Assembly: GCF_001884735.1 (NCBI RefSeq)
Contig: NZ_MJAP01000034.1
Location: forward strand, 248,001 to 312,000
DNA: 64,000 nucleotides
Direction of reading: 5' to 3'
Source of the DNA: Natronohydrobacter thiooxidans
GTDB taxonomy: Bacteria; Pseudomonadota; Alphaproteobacteria; Rhodobacterales; Rhodobacteraceae
The translations under genes were made by a program, and so were the position numbers. The first letter of the stretch is position 1, and each line of letters begins with the position of its first letter. The notes beneath the pieces were generated by a model that ran no database searches, was not told where the DNA came from, and saw nothing but the letters and a program-made list of their open reading frames with translations. Below are positions 44,379-52,138 of the stretch, piece by piece.

Positions 44379-44637
44379 AGCGGGCGACCTCTCTTGCGTG
44401 CATGTAGCGGGCGCTGATGGGGCGGATTCTGCCATCCCGCCAGCAAAAGGCGATGAAGGCGGCGCGGCCTTCGGGTGTCAGGCCGACAGCGATGAAGCGC
44501 TGTTCAGCGATGGTGGAATGTTCCGGGTCAGGGGCGACGTGAAGCCCCGCGCGGAACATGGCCTCGATCTGGGCGCGGGTCAGACCGTGCTTTTCACATT
44601 TGGCGCTGTTGCCGTGGTCCCAGTCGAAGGTGATCAT
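44335..44637 (-). CDS. brnT: BrnT-family ribonuclease toxin
   Basis: 100 residues, starting ITFDWDHGNSAKCEKHGLTRAQIEAMF, then RFIAVGLTPEGRAAFIAFCWRDGRIRPISARYMHAREVARY. These are the BrnT (PF04365) motifs: the FxWD start, the KHG segment, and the late R-ISAR-A/M...E-R-Y block that forms the RelE-like active site. BrnT cleaves RNA and stalls growth until freed of BrnA. Its start is 45 bases after the end of the DUF3800 gene on the same strand, so read-through from ettA and DUF3800 could reach it. TGTACA lies just upstream and could be part of the BrnA operator. Confidence 0.85.
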   Translation of the reverse strand: MITFDWDHGNSAKCEKHGLTRAQIEAMFRAGLHVAPDPEHSTIAEQRFIAVGLTPEGRAAFIAFCWRDGRIRPISARYMHAREVARYARSFPEIRPRPDH

Positions 44638-44681
44638 AATGTATGTACAAATGTGCGGACGGTCAAGGCCAAGCGCCTCTT

Positions 44682-45479
44682 TCAGAGCATTTGATATTTT
44701 GGGCGATTGTTCCTGAGACTGATTAAGAAATCCTGAACTTCGGCAGGCACGCCTAAATCCTCTACTGAGTGAATTGGTTTGATGCCAGCAGGTAAGATTA
44801 GCCCATTCTTGCTTGCGAAGAAGGTAGGAGATAGTTCTTGAAGATATCTAAACTCAGGAAGACAAAAACGTCGCTCATCGCGAAGAACAACAGAAAACAA
44901 GGCGTTTGATGCACAATCTGCAAGAATAAAGCACTTATCATCGGTTTTCTTGACCGCTGACAACGTAAATGGATTGATGTGCCTTAAATCGCTTGCTCGA
45001 TGATCAAGCGGGTTGTTTTGTATTTTCTTTACGAAAGAAATAAGTGAGCTGTACTGCTGATCCCTCGCTTCAATTTTTATACTTACACTGTCTTTATCGA
45101 TTCCCAGAGTGGCAATAATTCGCCCTAATCTCTCTAAAAGATACTGTGTGACCTTGTTGTAATAATGAGTATTTGTGGAGTTCGCCTGCTGGAGATAATC
45201 TAGTAGAGAGAGTTTGTTTGAGATCACTCCAATGATACCAACCGGTAAACTTGAGATGCGCCTTGATAAATAAGCTTTCTCAAAATGGCTCAACTTTTTT
45301 GAGTGTTTTCCTGAGCCGAGAAATGGAAGGGAGGAAATTTCTCTTTCGATTGCCTCTCTGTTTCTCTCCCGAAACATAACGGCCGCCATACAAAAATATT
45401 GTGTCGGGCCAACAGAGGGGTCTGGCAACACATTTTTGAGACCCGTGTTGCCAGACTCGTCAATCAAAACAGTGAACAC
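44682..45479 (-). CDS. DUF3800 domain protein, AT-rich
   Basis: About 265 residues from the GTG at 45477-45479; a TTG at 45491, overlapping the end of ettA, is an alternative start. The N-terminus FTVLIDESGNTG is the DES-G motif of DUF3800, a family with RNase H-like acidic motifs that often occurs in defence or mobile regions. Other acidic blocks are KIEARDQ and ILADCASNALFSV, the latter matching the family's late LAD motif. Base composition is strikingly AT-rich, with many A/T-ending codons, against its neighbours, a clear sign of recent transfer. It is inserted between ettA and brnTA, all on the minus strand. Function is unknown; nuclease-like activity is possible. Confidence 0.75.
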   Translation of the reverse strand: MFTVLIDESGNTGLKNVLPDPSVGPTQYFCMAAVMFRERNREAIEREISSLPFLGSGKHSKKLSHFEKAYLSRRISSLPVGIIGVISNKLSLLDYLQQANSTNTHYYNKVTQYLLERLGRIIATLGIDKDSVSIKIEARDQQYSSLISFVKKIQNNPLDHRASDLRHINPFTLSAVKKTDDKCFILADCASNALFSVVLRDERRFCLPEFRYLQELSPTFFASKNGLILPAGIKPIHSVEDLGVPAEVQDFLISLRNNRPKYQML

Positions 45480-45480
45480 C

Positions 45481-47136
45481 TCACCTCGCAAACTTCTTAT
45501 ACTTCACCCGCTTCGGCTCCAGCGCATCCGGCCCCAGACGGCGTTTCTTGTCCTCTTCATAGGCCTCGAAATTGCCCTCGAACCATTCCACATGCGCCTC
45601 GCCCTCAAAGGCCAGAATATGCGTGCACAGCCGGTCAAGGAAGAAGCGGTCGTGCGAGATGATCACCGCGCAGCCCGCGAAATCTTCCAGCGCCGCTTCC
45701 AGAGCCTGCAAGGTTTCCACATCCAGATCGTTGGTCGGCTCGTCGAGCAAAAGCACATTCCCGCCCGCGCGCAACAGCTTCGCCATATGCACCCGGTTGC
45801 GCTCGCCCCCGGAGAGCAAGCCGACCTTCTTCTGCTGATCGCCGCCCTTGAAGTTGAACGCCCCCACATAGGCGCGGGAATTGACCTCGGCATCGCCCAG
45901 CATGATCACATCCAGCCCGTCCGAGATTTCCTCCCACACGGTCTTGTTCGCGTCCAGCGCATCGCGCGACTGGTCGACATAGGCCAGTTTCACCGTGTCG
46001 CCGAATTCCACCGTCCCCGCATCGGGCGTTTCCTGCCCGGTCAGCATGCGAAACAGCGTCGATTTCCCCGCCCCATTGGGGCCGATCACGCCGACAATGC
46101 CACCCGGCGGCAGGGCAAAGCTCAGATCCTCGATCAGGAGCCGGTCGCCATAGCCCTTTTTCAGCCCGTTGATTTCAATGACCTTGCCGCCCAGACGCGG
46201 GCCATTGGGGATGATGATCTGTGCGCGGCCAACCTTCTCGCGCTCGGACTGGCTGGCCTTTTCCTCATAGGCCTGAATCCGGGCTTTCGATTTGGTCTGA
46301 CGGGCCTTCGCGCCCGCGCGAATCCACTCAAGTTCGCGTTCCAGCGATTTCTGCCGTGCCTTGTCCTCGCGCGCTTCCTGCGCCAGACGTTTGGCCTTCT
46401 GCTCCAGCCATGCGGAATAATTGCCCTCATAGGGAATGCCCCGGCCGCGGTCGAGTTCCAGAATCCAGCCGGTGATGTCATCCAGAAAATAGCGGTCATG
46501 GGTGACGATCAGGATCGTGCCCTTGTACTCGATCAGGTGCTTTTGCAGCCAGGCGATGGTTTCGGCGTCCAGATGGTTGGTCGGCTCGTCCAGGAGCAGC
46601 ATGTCGGGCGCTTCCAGGAGCAGCTTGCACAGCGCCACCCGGCGCTTTTCGCCGCCCGACAGATTGGCGACCGAGGCATCATCGGGCGGGCAGCGCAACG
46701 CTTCCATCGCGACATCGATCTGGCTGTCCAGATCCCACAGATTCTCGGCGTCGATCTGGTCTTGCAGAGCGGCCATCTCATCGGCGGTCTCGTCCGAGTA
46801 GCTCATGGCGAGCTCGTTATAGCGATCCAGCTTGCCTTGTTTTTCCGCGACGCCCTGCATGACATTGCCCCGCACATCGAGCGACTCGTCCAGTTGCGGC
46901 TCCTGCGGCAGATAGCCCACGCGCGCACCTTTCGCGGCCCAGGCCTCGCCGGTGAAATCCTTGTCCATGCCCGCCATGATGCGCAAGAGCGTGGATTTGC
47001 CCGCGCCATTCACGCCCACAACCCCGATCTTCACACCGGGCAGAAAATTCAGGCGGATGTTTTCAAAGCATTTCTTGCCGCCGGGATAGGTCTTGGACAC
47101 ACCATCCATGTGATAGACATATTGATAGGACGCCAT
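45481..47136 (-). CDS. ettA: ABC-F translation factor EttA
   Basis: 551 residues from the ATG at 47134-47136 (GGAGA upstream). Two ATPase domains are visible: the first with Walker A GVNGAGKST and signature LSGGEKRRVALCKLLL, the second with GPNGAGKST and LLSGGERNRVHMAKLL. The linker that enters the ribosomal E-site lies between them, with Arg/Lys-rich helices (REDKARQKSLERELEWIRAGAKARQTKSKARI). There are no membrane helices, as expected for the ABC-F class. EttA gates entry of ribosomes into the elongation cycle according to ATP level. The Walker B motifs LLLDEPTNHLD and LLLDEPTNDLD are intact. The foreign DUF3800 gene follows directly at its 3' end. Confidence 0.94.
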   Translation of the reverse strand: MASYQYVYHMDGVSKTYPGGKKCFENIRLNFLPGVKIGVVGVNGAGKSTLLRIMAGMDKDFTGEAWAAKGARVGYLPQEPQLDESLDVRGNVMQGVAEKQGKLDRYNELAMSYSDETADEMAALQDQIDAENLWDLDSQIDVAMEALRCPPDDASVANLSGGEKRRVALCKLLLEAPDMLLLDEPTNHLDAETIAWLQKHLIEYKGTILIVTHDRYFLDDITGWILELDRGRGIPYEGNYSAWLEQKAKRLAQEAREDKARQKSLERELEWIRAGAKARQTKSKARIQAYEEKASQSEREKVGRAQIIIPNGPRLGGKVIEINGLKKGYGDRLLIEDLSFALPPGGIVGVIGPNGAGKSTLFRMLTGQETPDAGTVEFGDTVKLAYVDQSRDALDANKTVWEEISDGLDVIMLGDAEVNSRAYVGAFNFKGGDQQKKVGLLSGGERNRVHMAKLLRAGGNVLLLDEPTNDLDVETLQALEAALEDFAGCAVIISHDRFFLDRLCTHILAFEGEAHVEWFEGNFEAYEEDKKRRLGPDALEPKRVKYKKFAR

Positions 47137-47255
47137 GAGAGTCTCCGCGCGTGATAGGGGTTTTCCTTCCCCTACAAGGGGCAGCGCAGGCGCGCAAGGC
47201 TGTAGCAATGACGCAATTTCCCCTGCGTCAGGCGCCTGAGCAACGCGCAACAGGC

Positions 47256-47284
47256 TTGCCAAACCGGTGCGACTGCGTGCTAAT
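47256..47284 (+). promoter_or_regulatory. Promoter of the amine ABC operon
   Basis: TTGCCA (-35, 47256-47261), a 17-base spacer and GCTAAT (-10, 47279-47284). Transcription would begin near 47291, just at the TTGATCAAAT palindrome. The promoter at 52086-52114 has the same -35 and a nearly identical -10. Confidence 0.55.
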
Positions 47285-47290
47285 GGGGAA

Positions 47291-47304
47291 AAGTTGATCA
47301 AATC
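47291..47304. promoter_or_regulatory. Operator-like palindrome, site 1
   Basis: AAGTTGATCAAATC, with the 8-base palindrome TTGATCAA at its core (47294-47301). It overlaps the predicted transcription start of the ABC transporter gene. A second, fully symmetric form lies at 52112-52125. Confidence 0.55.
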
Positions 47305-47313
47305 CAGAGCCCC

Positions 47314-48087
47314 ATGCCCGCCACCCCTGTCATCGAGATCCGCGATCTGCACAAGGCCTATGGGTCGCTGGAGGTGCTCAAGGGGGTCAGCATCAATGCT
47401 CAGAAGGGCGATGTGGTTGCGTTGATCGGCTCTTCCGGTTCGGGAAAATCGACGCTCCTGCGCTGTTGCAACCTGCTTGAGGACAGCCAGCAGGGCGAGA
47501 TCCTGTTCAAGGGCGAGCCGGTGGCGTGGAAAGGGCAGGGGCTGGCGCGTCAGCCCGCCAATCGCGCGCAGGTCACGCGCATCCGTACCAATCTGTCGAT
47601 GGTGTTCCAGAGCTTCAACCTGTGGTCACATATGACGGTGCTGCATAATGTGATGGAGGCGCCGGTTCACGTTCTTAAGCAGGATCGTGCGACAGTCGAG
47701 GCCCGCGCCCGCGCGCTGCTTGACAAGGTGGGGATCGGCGACAAGGCCGATGTCTACCCCGCGCAGATGTCGGGCGGCCAGCAACAGCGCGCCGCCATTG
47801 CCCGCGCGCTCTGCATGGAACCCGAGGCGCTGCTCTTCGACGAGCCCACCTCGGCGCTCGACCCGGAACTGGAGCAGGAAGTGATCCGCGTCATCAAGGC
47901 GCTGGCCGAAGAGGGGCGCACCATGCTGATCGTGACCCATGACATGCGACTGGCGGCGGATGTCTCCGATCATGTGGTATTCCTGCATGACGGCCGGATC
48001 GAGGAACAGGGGCCGCCCGAATCCCTCTTCAGATCACCGCAATCGGCGCGGCTCAGGCAATTTCTCAGTCATTCATTCGCTGAGTGA
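47314..48087 (+). CDS. Polar amino acid/amine ABC transporter ATP-binding protein
   Basis: 257 residues of the HisP/GlnQ type. Walker A is GSSGSGKST, the Q-loop is in MVFQSFNLWSHMTVLHNVMEAP, the signature MSGGQQQRAAIARAL, Walker B ALLFDEPTSALDP and the H-loop VTHDMRLA. The FNLWSHMTVLxNVMEAP block is usual for basic amino acid and opine importers. It leads the cluster with a binding protein, two permeases, two ligases, an amidotransferase and an oxidase, all on the plus strand. Such clusters import an amine or amino acid and process it as a gamma-glutamyl derivative. Expression probably starts at the promoter 47256-47284. Confidence 0.92.
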   Translation: MPATPVIEIRDLHKAYGSLEVLKGVSINAQKGDVVALIGSSGSGKSTLLRCCNLLEDSQQGEILFKGEPVAWKGQGLARQPANRAQVTRIRTNLSMVFQSFNLWSHMTVLHNVMEAPVHVLKQDRATVEARARALLDKVGIGDKADVYPAQMSGGQQQRAAIARALCMEPEALLFDEPTSALDPELEQEVIRVIKALAEEGRTMLIVTHDMRLAADVSDHVVFLHDGRIEEQGPPESLFRSPQSARLRQFLSHSFAE

Positions 48088-48130
48088 CCGAGGGCAACGA
48101 CCCCAAAACCAAGAAACAGGGAGATACTCG

Positions 48131-48865
48131 ATGAAAAAGACCACTCTGGCCGCTCTGGCCATCCTTTTCGGAACCTCGGGAGTATTTGCGCAGGACGTGC
48201 TGCGCATGGGGTCCGAGGGCGCTTACCCTCCGTATAACTTTCTCAATGACGCGACCGGCGAGCTCGACGGGTTCGAGCGCGAGCTGGGCGACGAGATCTG
48301 CGCCCGTGCCGAGCTGAATTGCGAATGGGTCATCAATGACTGGGACACGATCATCCCCAATCTCGTCTCGGGCAATTATGACACGATCATGGCCGGGATG
48401 AGCATCACCGAAGCGCGGATGGAAGTGATCGCCTTCACCCAGAATTACCTGCTGCCCGAGCCTTCGGCCTTCATCTCTCTGGCCGATACTGATGTCGCGA
48501 TGCGCGACAGCGGTGTGATCGCCGTGCAGTCGAACACGATTCAGGCAGGTTATGTCGCGGAAACCGACGCCGATCTGCTGGAATTCCCGACACCTGACGA
48601 GACCATCTCGGCGCTGCGCAATGGTGAGGCCGATGCCGTACTGGCCGACAAGGCTTTCCTCGCGCCCTATGTGGCCGATTCGGGCGGTGAACTGGTGTTC
48701 CTCGGCGATGACGTGATCCTTGGCGGGGGTATCGGCATCGGCCTGCGCCAGTCCGACACTGACCTGCGCGACACGCTGAACGCCGTGATCGACGAGATGA
48801 AGGCTGACGGCTCGCTCAATGTCATGATCGAGAAATGGTTCGGCGCAGACCATCCGAAATTCTGA
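48131..48865 (+). CDS. ABC transporter substrate-binding protein, family 3
   Basis: 244 residues from the ATG at 48131. The signal peptide ends near residue 21 (SGVFAQD). The mature protein is an amino-acid-type binding protein (SBP_bac_3): LRMGSEGAYPPYNFLNDATGELDGFERELGDEIC, then DTIIPNLVSGNYDTIMAGMSITEARMEVIAFT, in which the Asp and Arg of this last stretch normally hold the ligand's amino and carboxyl groups. It binds the solute for the importer. The 3' side carries a strong hairpin before the first permease gene, which may protect this abundant message. Confidence 0.9.
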   Translation: MKKTTLAALAILFGTSGVFAQDVLRMGSEGAYPPYNFLNDATGELDGFERELGDEICARAELNCEWVINDWDTIIPNLVSGNYDTIMAGMSITEARMEVIAFTQNYLLPEPSAFISLADTDVAMRDSGVIAVQSNTIQAGYVAETDADLLEFPTPDETISALRNGEADAVLADKAFLAPYVADSGGELVFLGDDVILGGGIGIGLRQSDTDLRDTLNAVIDEMKADGSLNVMIEKWFGADHPKF

Positions 48866-48873
48866 CCTGAGAA

Positions 48874-48900
48874 CCGGGGCAGGGCGCGACCCTGCCCCGG
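48874..48900 (+). terminator. Strong intra-operon hairpin after the binding-protein gene
   Basis: CCGGGGCAGGG (48874-48884) pairs perfectly with CCCTGCCCCGG (48890-48900) around CGCGA. There is no T-run. It lies between the binding-protein and permease genes, where such hairpins often raise the level of the upstream message by blocking 3' decay. Confidence 0.6.
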
Positions 48901-48915
48901 ATCGCGCATTTCCCC

Positions 48916-49800
48916 ATGTTCAGTTTCTGCACAGACCCCTCGATCCTGCCGGACTGGCAATGGTTCGCCTGTTACCTGACGAATGCGACCCATCTGCAGT
49001 TCTACCGCGCTTTCGGCGTGGTGATCGTGCTTTTGGCGATCACCGCCCCTGCGGCACTGGGGATGGGGCTTCTGGGCGCGCTGGCGCTCCGCTCGCGGAT
49101 ATGGCCGCTGAACTGGCTCGGGCAGGGCTATGTCAATATCGTGCGCGGCGTGCCCGATATCGTGTTCTTTCTGTTCGTGCCGATTGCGCTGGGTCAGGGC
49201 ATCGAATGGGTGATGCACCAGATCCACTGTCCTGACTGGGACCAGCCAATCCGGCAGGGCAATGATTTCATCGTCTGCCGCGAAGCCAAGGTGCCGCCCG
49301 TCAACGCGCCCGCCTGGGTGCGCGACATCTATGCTTTCGGCATGGCGGTCACCGCCTTCGCGCTGGTCTTCGGCGCCTTCGTGGCCAACACATTATATGG
49401 CGCGATGCAGGCCGTGCCCAAAGCGCAGATCGAGACCGCCGAGGCCTACGGCATGACCCGGCGTCAGGCGTTTCGCCGCATCGTGCTGCCGCAGATGTGG
49501 GTCTATGCGCTGCCCGGCCTGTCGAATATCTGGCAGATCCTGATCAAGGCCACGCCGCTTCTCTTCCTTCTGGGCATTCAGGATATCGTCTATTGGGCGC
49601 GGGAGCTTGGCGGACAGAAAACCTCGCTCTTCGCCTATCCGCATCCCGACTGGCGCATGTGGTATTTCCTCGGGCTACTGTGCTTCTACCTGTTCCTGAC
49701 CTGGGCGTCAGAACGCGCTTTCGCGCGGCTGAACACAAGGCTCTCGCGTGGTCAGGCCACGGCCGCAGGCGAACGGATGCGAAAGGCGGCTGCCGCATGA
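48916..49800 (+). CDS. Amino acid/amine ABC transporter permease (HisQ-like)
   Basis: 294 residues with about five to six helices. VNIVRGVPDIVFFLFVPIALGQG is the first conserved block of HisQM permeases, and the EAA loop is QIETAEAYGMTRRQAFRRIVLPQMWVYALPG. Between them is an insert with two Cys (HCPDWDQPIRQ and FIVCREAK), not usual in short HisQ proteins, probably a periplasmic loop. Together with the permease at 49901 it forms the channel. It starts 50 bases after the binding protein gene, past the hairpin. Family assignment is firm; substrate uncertain. Confidence 0.88.
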   Translation: MFSFCTDPSILPDWQWFACYLTNATHLQFYRAFGVVIVLLAITAPAALGMGLLGALALRSRIWPLNWLGQGYVNIVRGVPDIVFFLFVPIALGQGIEWVMHQIHCPDWDQPIRQGNDFIVCREAKVPPVNAPAWVRDIYAFGMAVTAFALVFGAFVANTLYGAMQAVPKAQIETAEAYGMTRRQAFRRIVLPQMWVYALPGLSNIWQILIKATPLLFLLGIQDIVYWARELGGQKTSLFAYPHPDWRMWYFLGLLCFYLFLTWASERAFARLNTRLSRGQATAAGERMRKAAAA

Positions 49801-49811
49801 GCCGGACCCTC

Positions 49812-49838
49812 CTCATTTTCTTGCCTGAAATACTCCGG
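49812..49838 (-). repeat. Rhodobacteraceae-type intergenic repeat, copy 2
   Basis: In reverse complement the core reads GAGTATTTCAGGCAAGA, differing in one base from copy 1 at 12714. A GC-rich hairpin (GGGGGGC...GCCCCCC, about 49836-49869) follows. The unit fills the 100-base gap between the two permease genes. Confidence 0.6.
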
Positions 49839-49900
49839 GGGGCGGCGCAGCCGGGGGGGCAGCGCCCCCCACGCGACCGCGACGCCACGAGGGCCGCCCG

Positions 49901-50752
49901 ATGAGAAGCTGTGCAGAAAGCTTCAGCGAGTATGCGCTGCGTGCTTTGGGACGCGACTACGGCGCGAACCTGCTGCCACGCGGTCTCGACATCACGCTTT
50001 GCGATCAGCTTTTCCTGATCGGCGGCGGGCTGATCTGGAATGTCTATTTTGCCTGCCTCGCGCTCGTGATCGGCTTCGGTCTCGCCGTGGTGGTCGCAGT
50101 CGCGCGCTTCAGCGAGAACCCGTTTCTCAGCCGCCCCGCCGGGGCCTTCATCTTCATCTTCCGCGGCTCGCCGCTCTTCATCCAGTTCTTCTTCTTCTAT
50201 TCCGCCTTCGTGCTCTTGCCGCGTGCCGGGATCGACATTCCGCTGGGCTTTCTCACACTGACCGTCAACACATCGGCCCTGACCACCGCGCAGGTGGGCG
50301 GCGTGATCGTGCTTGTGCTGAACACCACCGCCTATTCGGCAGAGCTTTTCGTAGGCGCCCTGCGCGCGATCCCGAAGGGCGATCTGGAGGCCGCCGACGC
50401 CTATGGCATGTCCGGTTTCACCAAATTCCGCCGTGTGGTCTTCCCCTCCATGCTGCGGCTGGCCTGGCCCAGCTATACCAATGAGGCGATTTTCCTGACC
50501 CATTCCACGACGCTTGTGTTCCTCTCGGCCTTTCCCGCGCGCCAGCAATCGGGAGAGGCGTTTTATTACGCGCGCTATTTCGTTGATCAGACCTTCAATC
50601 CTTTCGTGGCCTATCCGATCGTCGCGGCCTATTTCATCCTGCTCACGCTCGCGATCATCGGCCTTTTCGGCCTCGCCAACCGGCGGCTGAACCGCCATTT
50701 GCCCAAGGTGCAGCGTCCGCGCCTGCGCTTCCGTCCCACATATATTCGGTGA
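49901..50752 (+). CDS. Amino acid/amine ABC transporter permease (HisM-like)
   Basis: 283 residues with five to six helices. The first conserved block is FIFIFRGSPLFIQFFFFYSAF and the EAA loop is DLEAADAYGMSGFTKFRRVVFPSMLRLAWPS. Relatives transport basic amino acids, opines and related amines. The ATG at 49901 follows a gap that holds the intergenic repeat copy 2, so translation is not coupled to the previous permease. It ends three bases before the ligase gene at 50756, tying uptake to metabolism. Confidence 0.88.
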   Translation: MRSCAESFSEYALRALGRDYGANLLPRGLDITLCDQLFLIGGGLIWNVYFACLALVIGFGLAVVVAVARFSENPFLSRPAGAFIFIFRGSPLFIQFFFFYSAFVLLPRAGIDIPLGFLTLTVNTSALTTAQVGGVIVLVLNTTAYSAELFVGALRAIPKGDLEAADAYGMSGFTKFRRVVFPSMLRLAWPSYTNEAIFLTHSTTLVFLSAFPARQQSGEAFYYARYFVDQTFNPFVAYPIVAAYFILLTLAIIGLFGLANRRLNRHLPKVQRPRLRFRPTYIR

Positions 50753-50755
50753 TCC

Positions 50756-52081
50756 ATGACGCCTGACCCCGCGCTTCTGCACAATATCCGTGTTGCTGTT
50801 GCTGACCTGAATGGTCAGGCCCGCGCCAAGCGCGTGCCTGCGGCACAGTTTGACAAGCTGATGCAGGGCACCTCGAAGATGCCGCTTTCGGCGCTCAATC
50901 TCGATATCTGGGGCAATGATATCGTGGACAGCCCGCTGGTGTTCGAAACCGGCGATGCGGATGGTTTCCTTTATCCGACCGAGCGGGGCTTGCTGCCCAT
51001 GCCCTGGATCGGCCCCGAGGCGGGGCTCTTGCCGATGTGGATGTTCCATGCCGATGGCCGGCCTTTCGAGGGCGATCCGCGCCATGCGCTGGCCCGGATC
51101 AAGGCGAAGCTCGATGCGAAGGGCTGGCGCGCCATCACCGCGACCGAGCTGGAATTCTACCTGATCGACGACAGCGAGCCGCAATTCCTGCCGCCGCGCA
51201 GCCCGGTCTCGGGGCGGCGCGCCATGGGGGCGGCGACGCTCTCCATGCGGATGCTCGATGAATATAACGCCTTTTTCGACGCGCTCTATGCGGGCTGCGA
51301 GGCGATGGGGATCGACGCCGATACCGCCACATCCGAGGCCGGGCCGGGCCAGTTCGAGATCAATCTGCATCATGGCGATGACCCGCTGAAAATGGCAGAT
51401 GACACATGGCTCTTCAAGATCCTGATCCGCAGGCTGGCGCGTGCGCATGGGATGGCGGCCAGCTTCATGGCCAAACCCTATCCGGCGGCCTCGGGCAACG
51501 GGCTGCATATGCATGCCTCGATCCTGGACCGCGACGGGCGCAATATTTTCGACAATGGCGGGCCGGAAGGGTCAGAGGCGCTGCAACATGCCATCGGGGG
51601 CGTGCTGCGGCTGATGCCCGCCTCGACGCTGATCTTCGCGCCCCATGCCAACAGCTATGACCGGCTGGTGCCCAATGCCCATGCGCCCACCGGCATCTGC
51701 TGGGCCTATGAGAACCGCACCGCCTCGGTCCGGGTGCCGCTCGGGCCGCCGAAAGCGCGCCGCTTCGAGCAGCGTGTGGCGGGGGGCGATGTGAACCCCT
51801 ATCTGCTGATGGCGGCAATCCTTGGCGCGGCGCTGGTGGGGCTCGAAGACCAGCTTGCCCCGCCCAGGCCGGTCACGGGTGACGCCTATGCGCAGAACCT
51901 TCCGCAAATCCCCGGCACATGGGCCGAGGCGCTTCGCACTTTCGAGACCGAGCCCTTGATGTCGCGCCTGTTTGAACCGATGTTGATCGACAATATGATC
52001 CGCACCAAACGTCAGGAAATGGCCGGGGTGGCTGCACTCTCCGAACAGGCTGTGCGGGATCTCTATCTGGAATCTGTCTGA
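50756..52081 (+). CDS. Glutamine synthetase-like ligase (gamma-glutamylamine synthetase), copy 1
   Basis: 441 residues of the GlnA/PuuA superfamily. The metal-binding glutamates are in ATELEFYLID (E131, E133) and SEAGPGQFEINLHHGD; the ATP/substrate blocks are SGNGLHMHAS and ENRTASVRVPLG. The N-terminal beta-grasp part is short, as in ligases that join glutamate to an amine (PuuA, GlnT, GmaS) and not in true glutamine synthetase. It probably makes a gamma-glutamyl derivative of the imported amine, the first step of the Puu-type pathway. A paralogue lies at 52840. Which amine each uses cannot be read from the sequence. Confidence 0.85.
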   Translation: MTPDPALLHNIRVAVADLNGQARAKRVPAAQFDKLMQGTSKMPLSALNLDIWGNDIVDSPLVFETGDADGFLYPTERGLLPMPWIGPEAGLLPMWMFHADGRPFEGDPRHALARIKAKLDAKGWRAITATELEFYLIDDSEPQFLPPRSPVSGRRAMGAATLSMRMLDEYNAFFDALYAGCEAMGIDADTATSEAGPGQFEINLHHGDDPLKMADDTWLFKILIRRLARAHGMAASFMAKPYPAASGNGLHMHASILDRDGRNIFDNGGPEGSEALQHAIGGVLRLMPASTLIFAPHANSYDRLVPNAHAPTGICWAYENRTASVRVPLGPPKARRFEQRVAGGDVNPYLLMAAILGAALVGLEDQLAPPRPVTGDAYAQNLPQIPGTWAEALRTFETEPLMSRLFEPMLIDNMIRTKRQEMAGVAALSEQAVRDLYLESV

Positions 52082-52085
52082 CCTC

Positions 52086-52114
52086 TTGCCAGAGCACTGC
52101 AGAGAATGCTAAAT
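52086..52114 (+). promoter_or_regulatory. Internal promoter before the glutamine amidotransferase gene
   Basis: TTGCCA (-35, 52086-52091), a 17-base spacer and CTAAAT (-10, 52109-52114). Both the -35 and the GCTAA core repeat those of the promoter at 47256-47284. The palindrome 52112-52125 overlaps the -10. Confidence 0.5.
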
Positions 52115-52125
52115 TTGATCAAATT
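52112..52125. promoter_or_regulatory. Operator-like palindrome, site 2
   Basis: AATTTGATCAAATT is a perfect 14-base palindrome, overlapping the -10 of the internal promoter and 13 bases before the next start codon. It matches site 1 (47291-47304) in 12 of 14 positions. Confidence 0.6.
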
Positions 52126-52138
52126 AAGCGAGGCAGGC

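Noticed and set aside
44638..44666. TTGACC-17-TACATT on the minus strand as a brnT promoter
   Set aside because: The -10 would touch the brnT start codon, so the transcript would begin inside the gene. BrnT starts at its canonical residue, so the match is probably chance or part of the operator.
47291..47304. TTGATCAA as an FNR/FnrL box
   Set aside because: FNR boxes are TTGAT-N4-ATCAA; here the half-sites overlap with no spacer, so another regulator is more likely.
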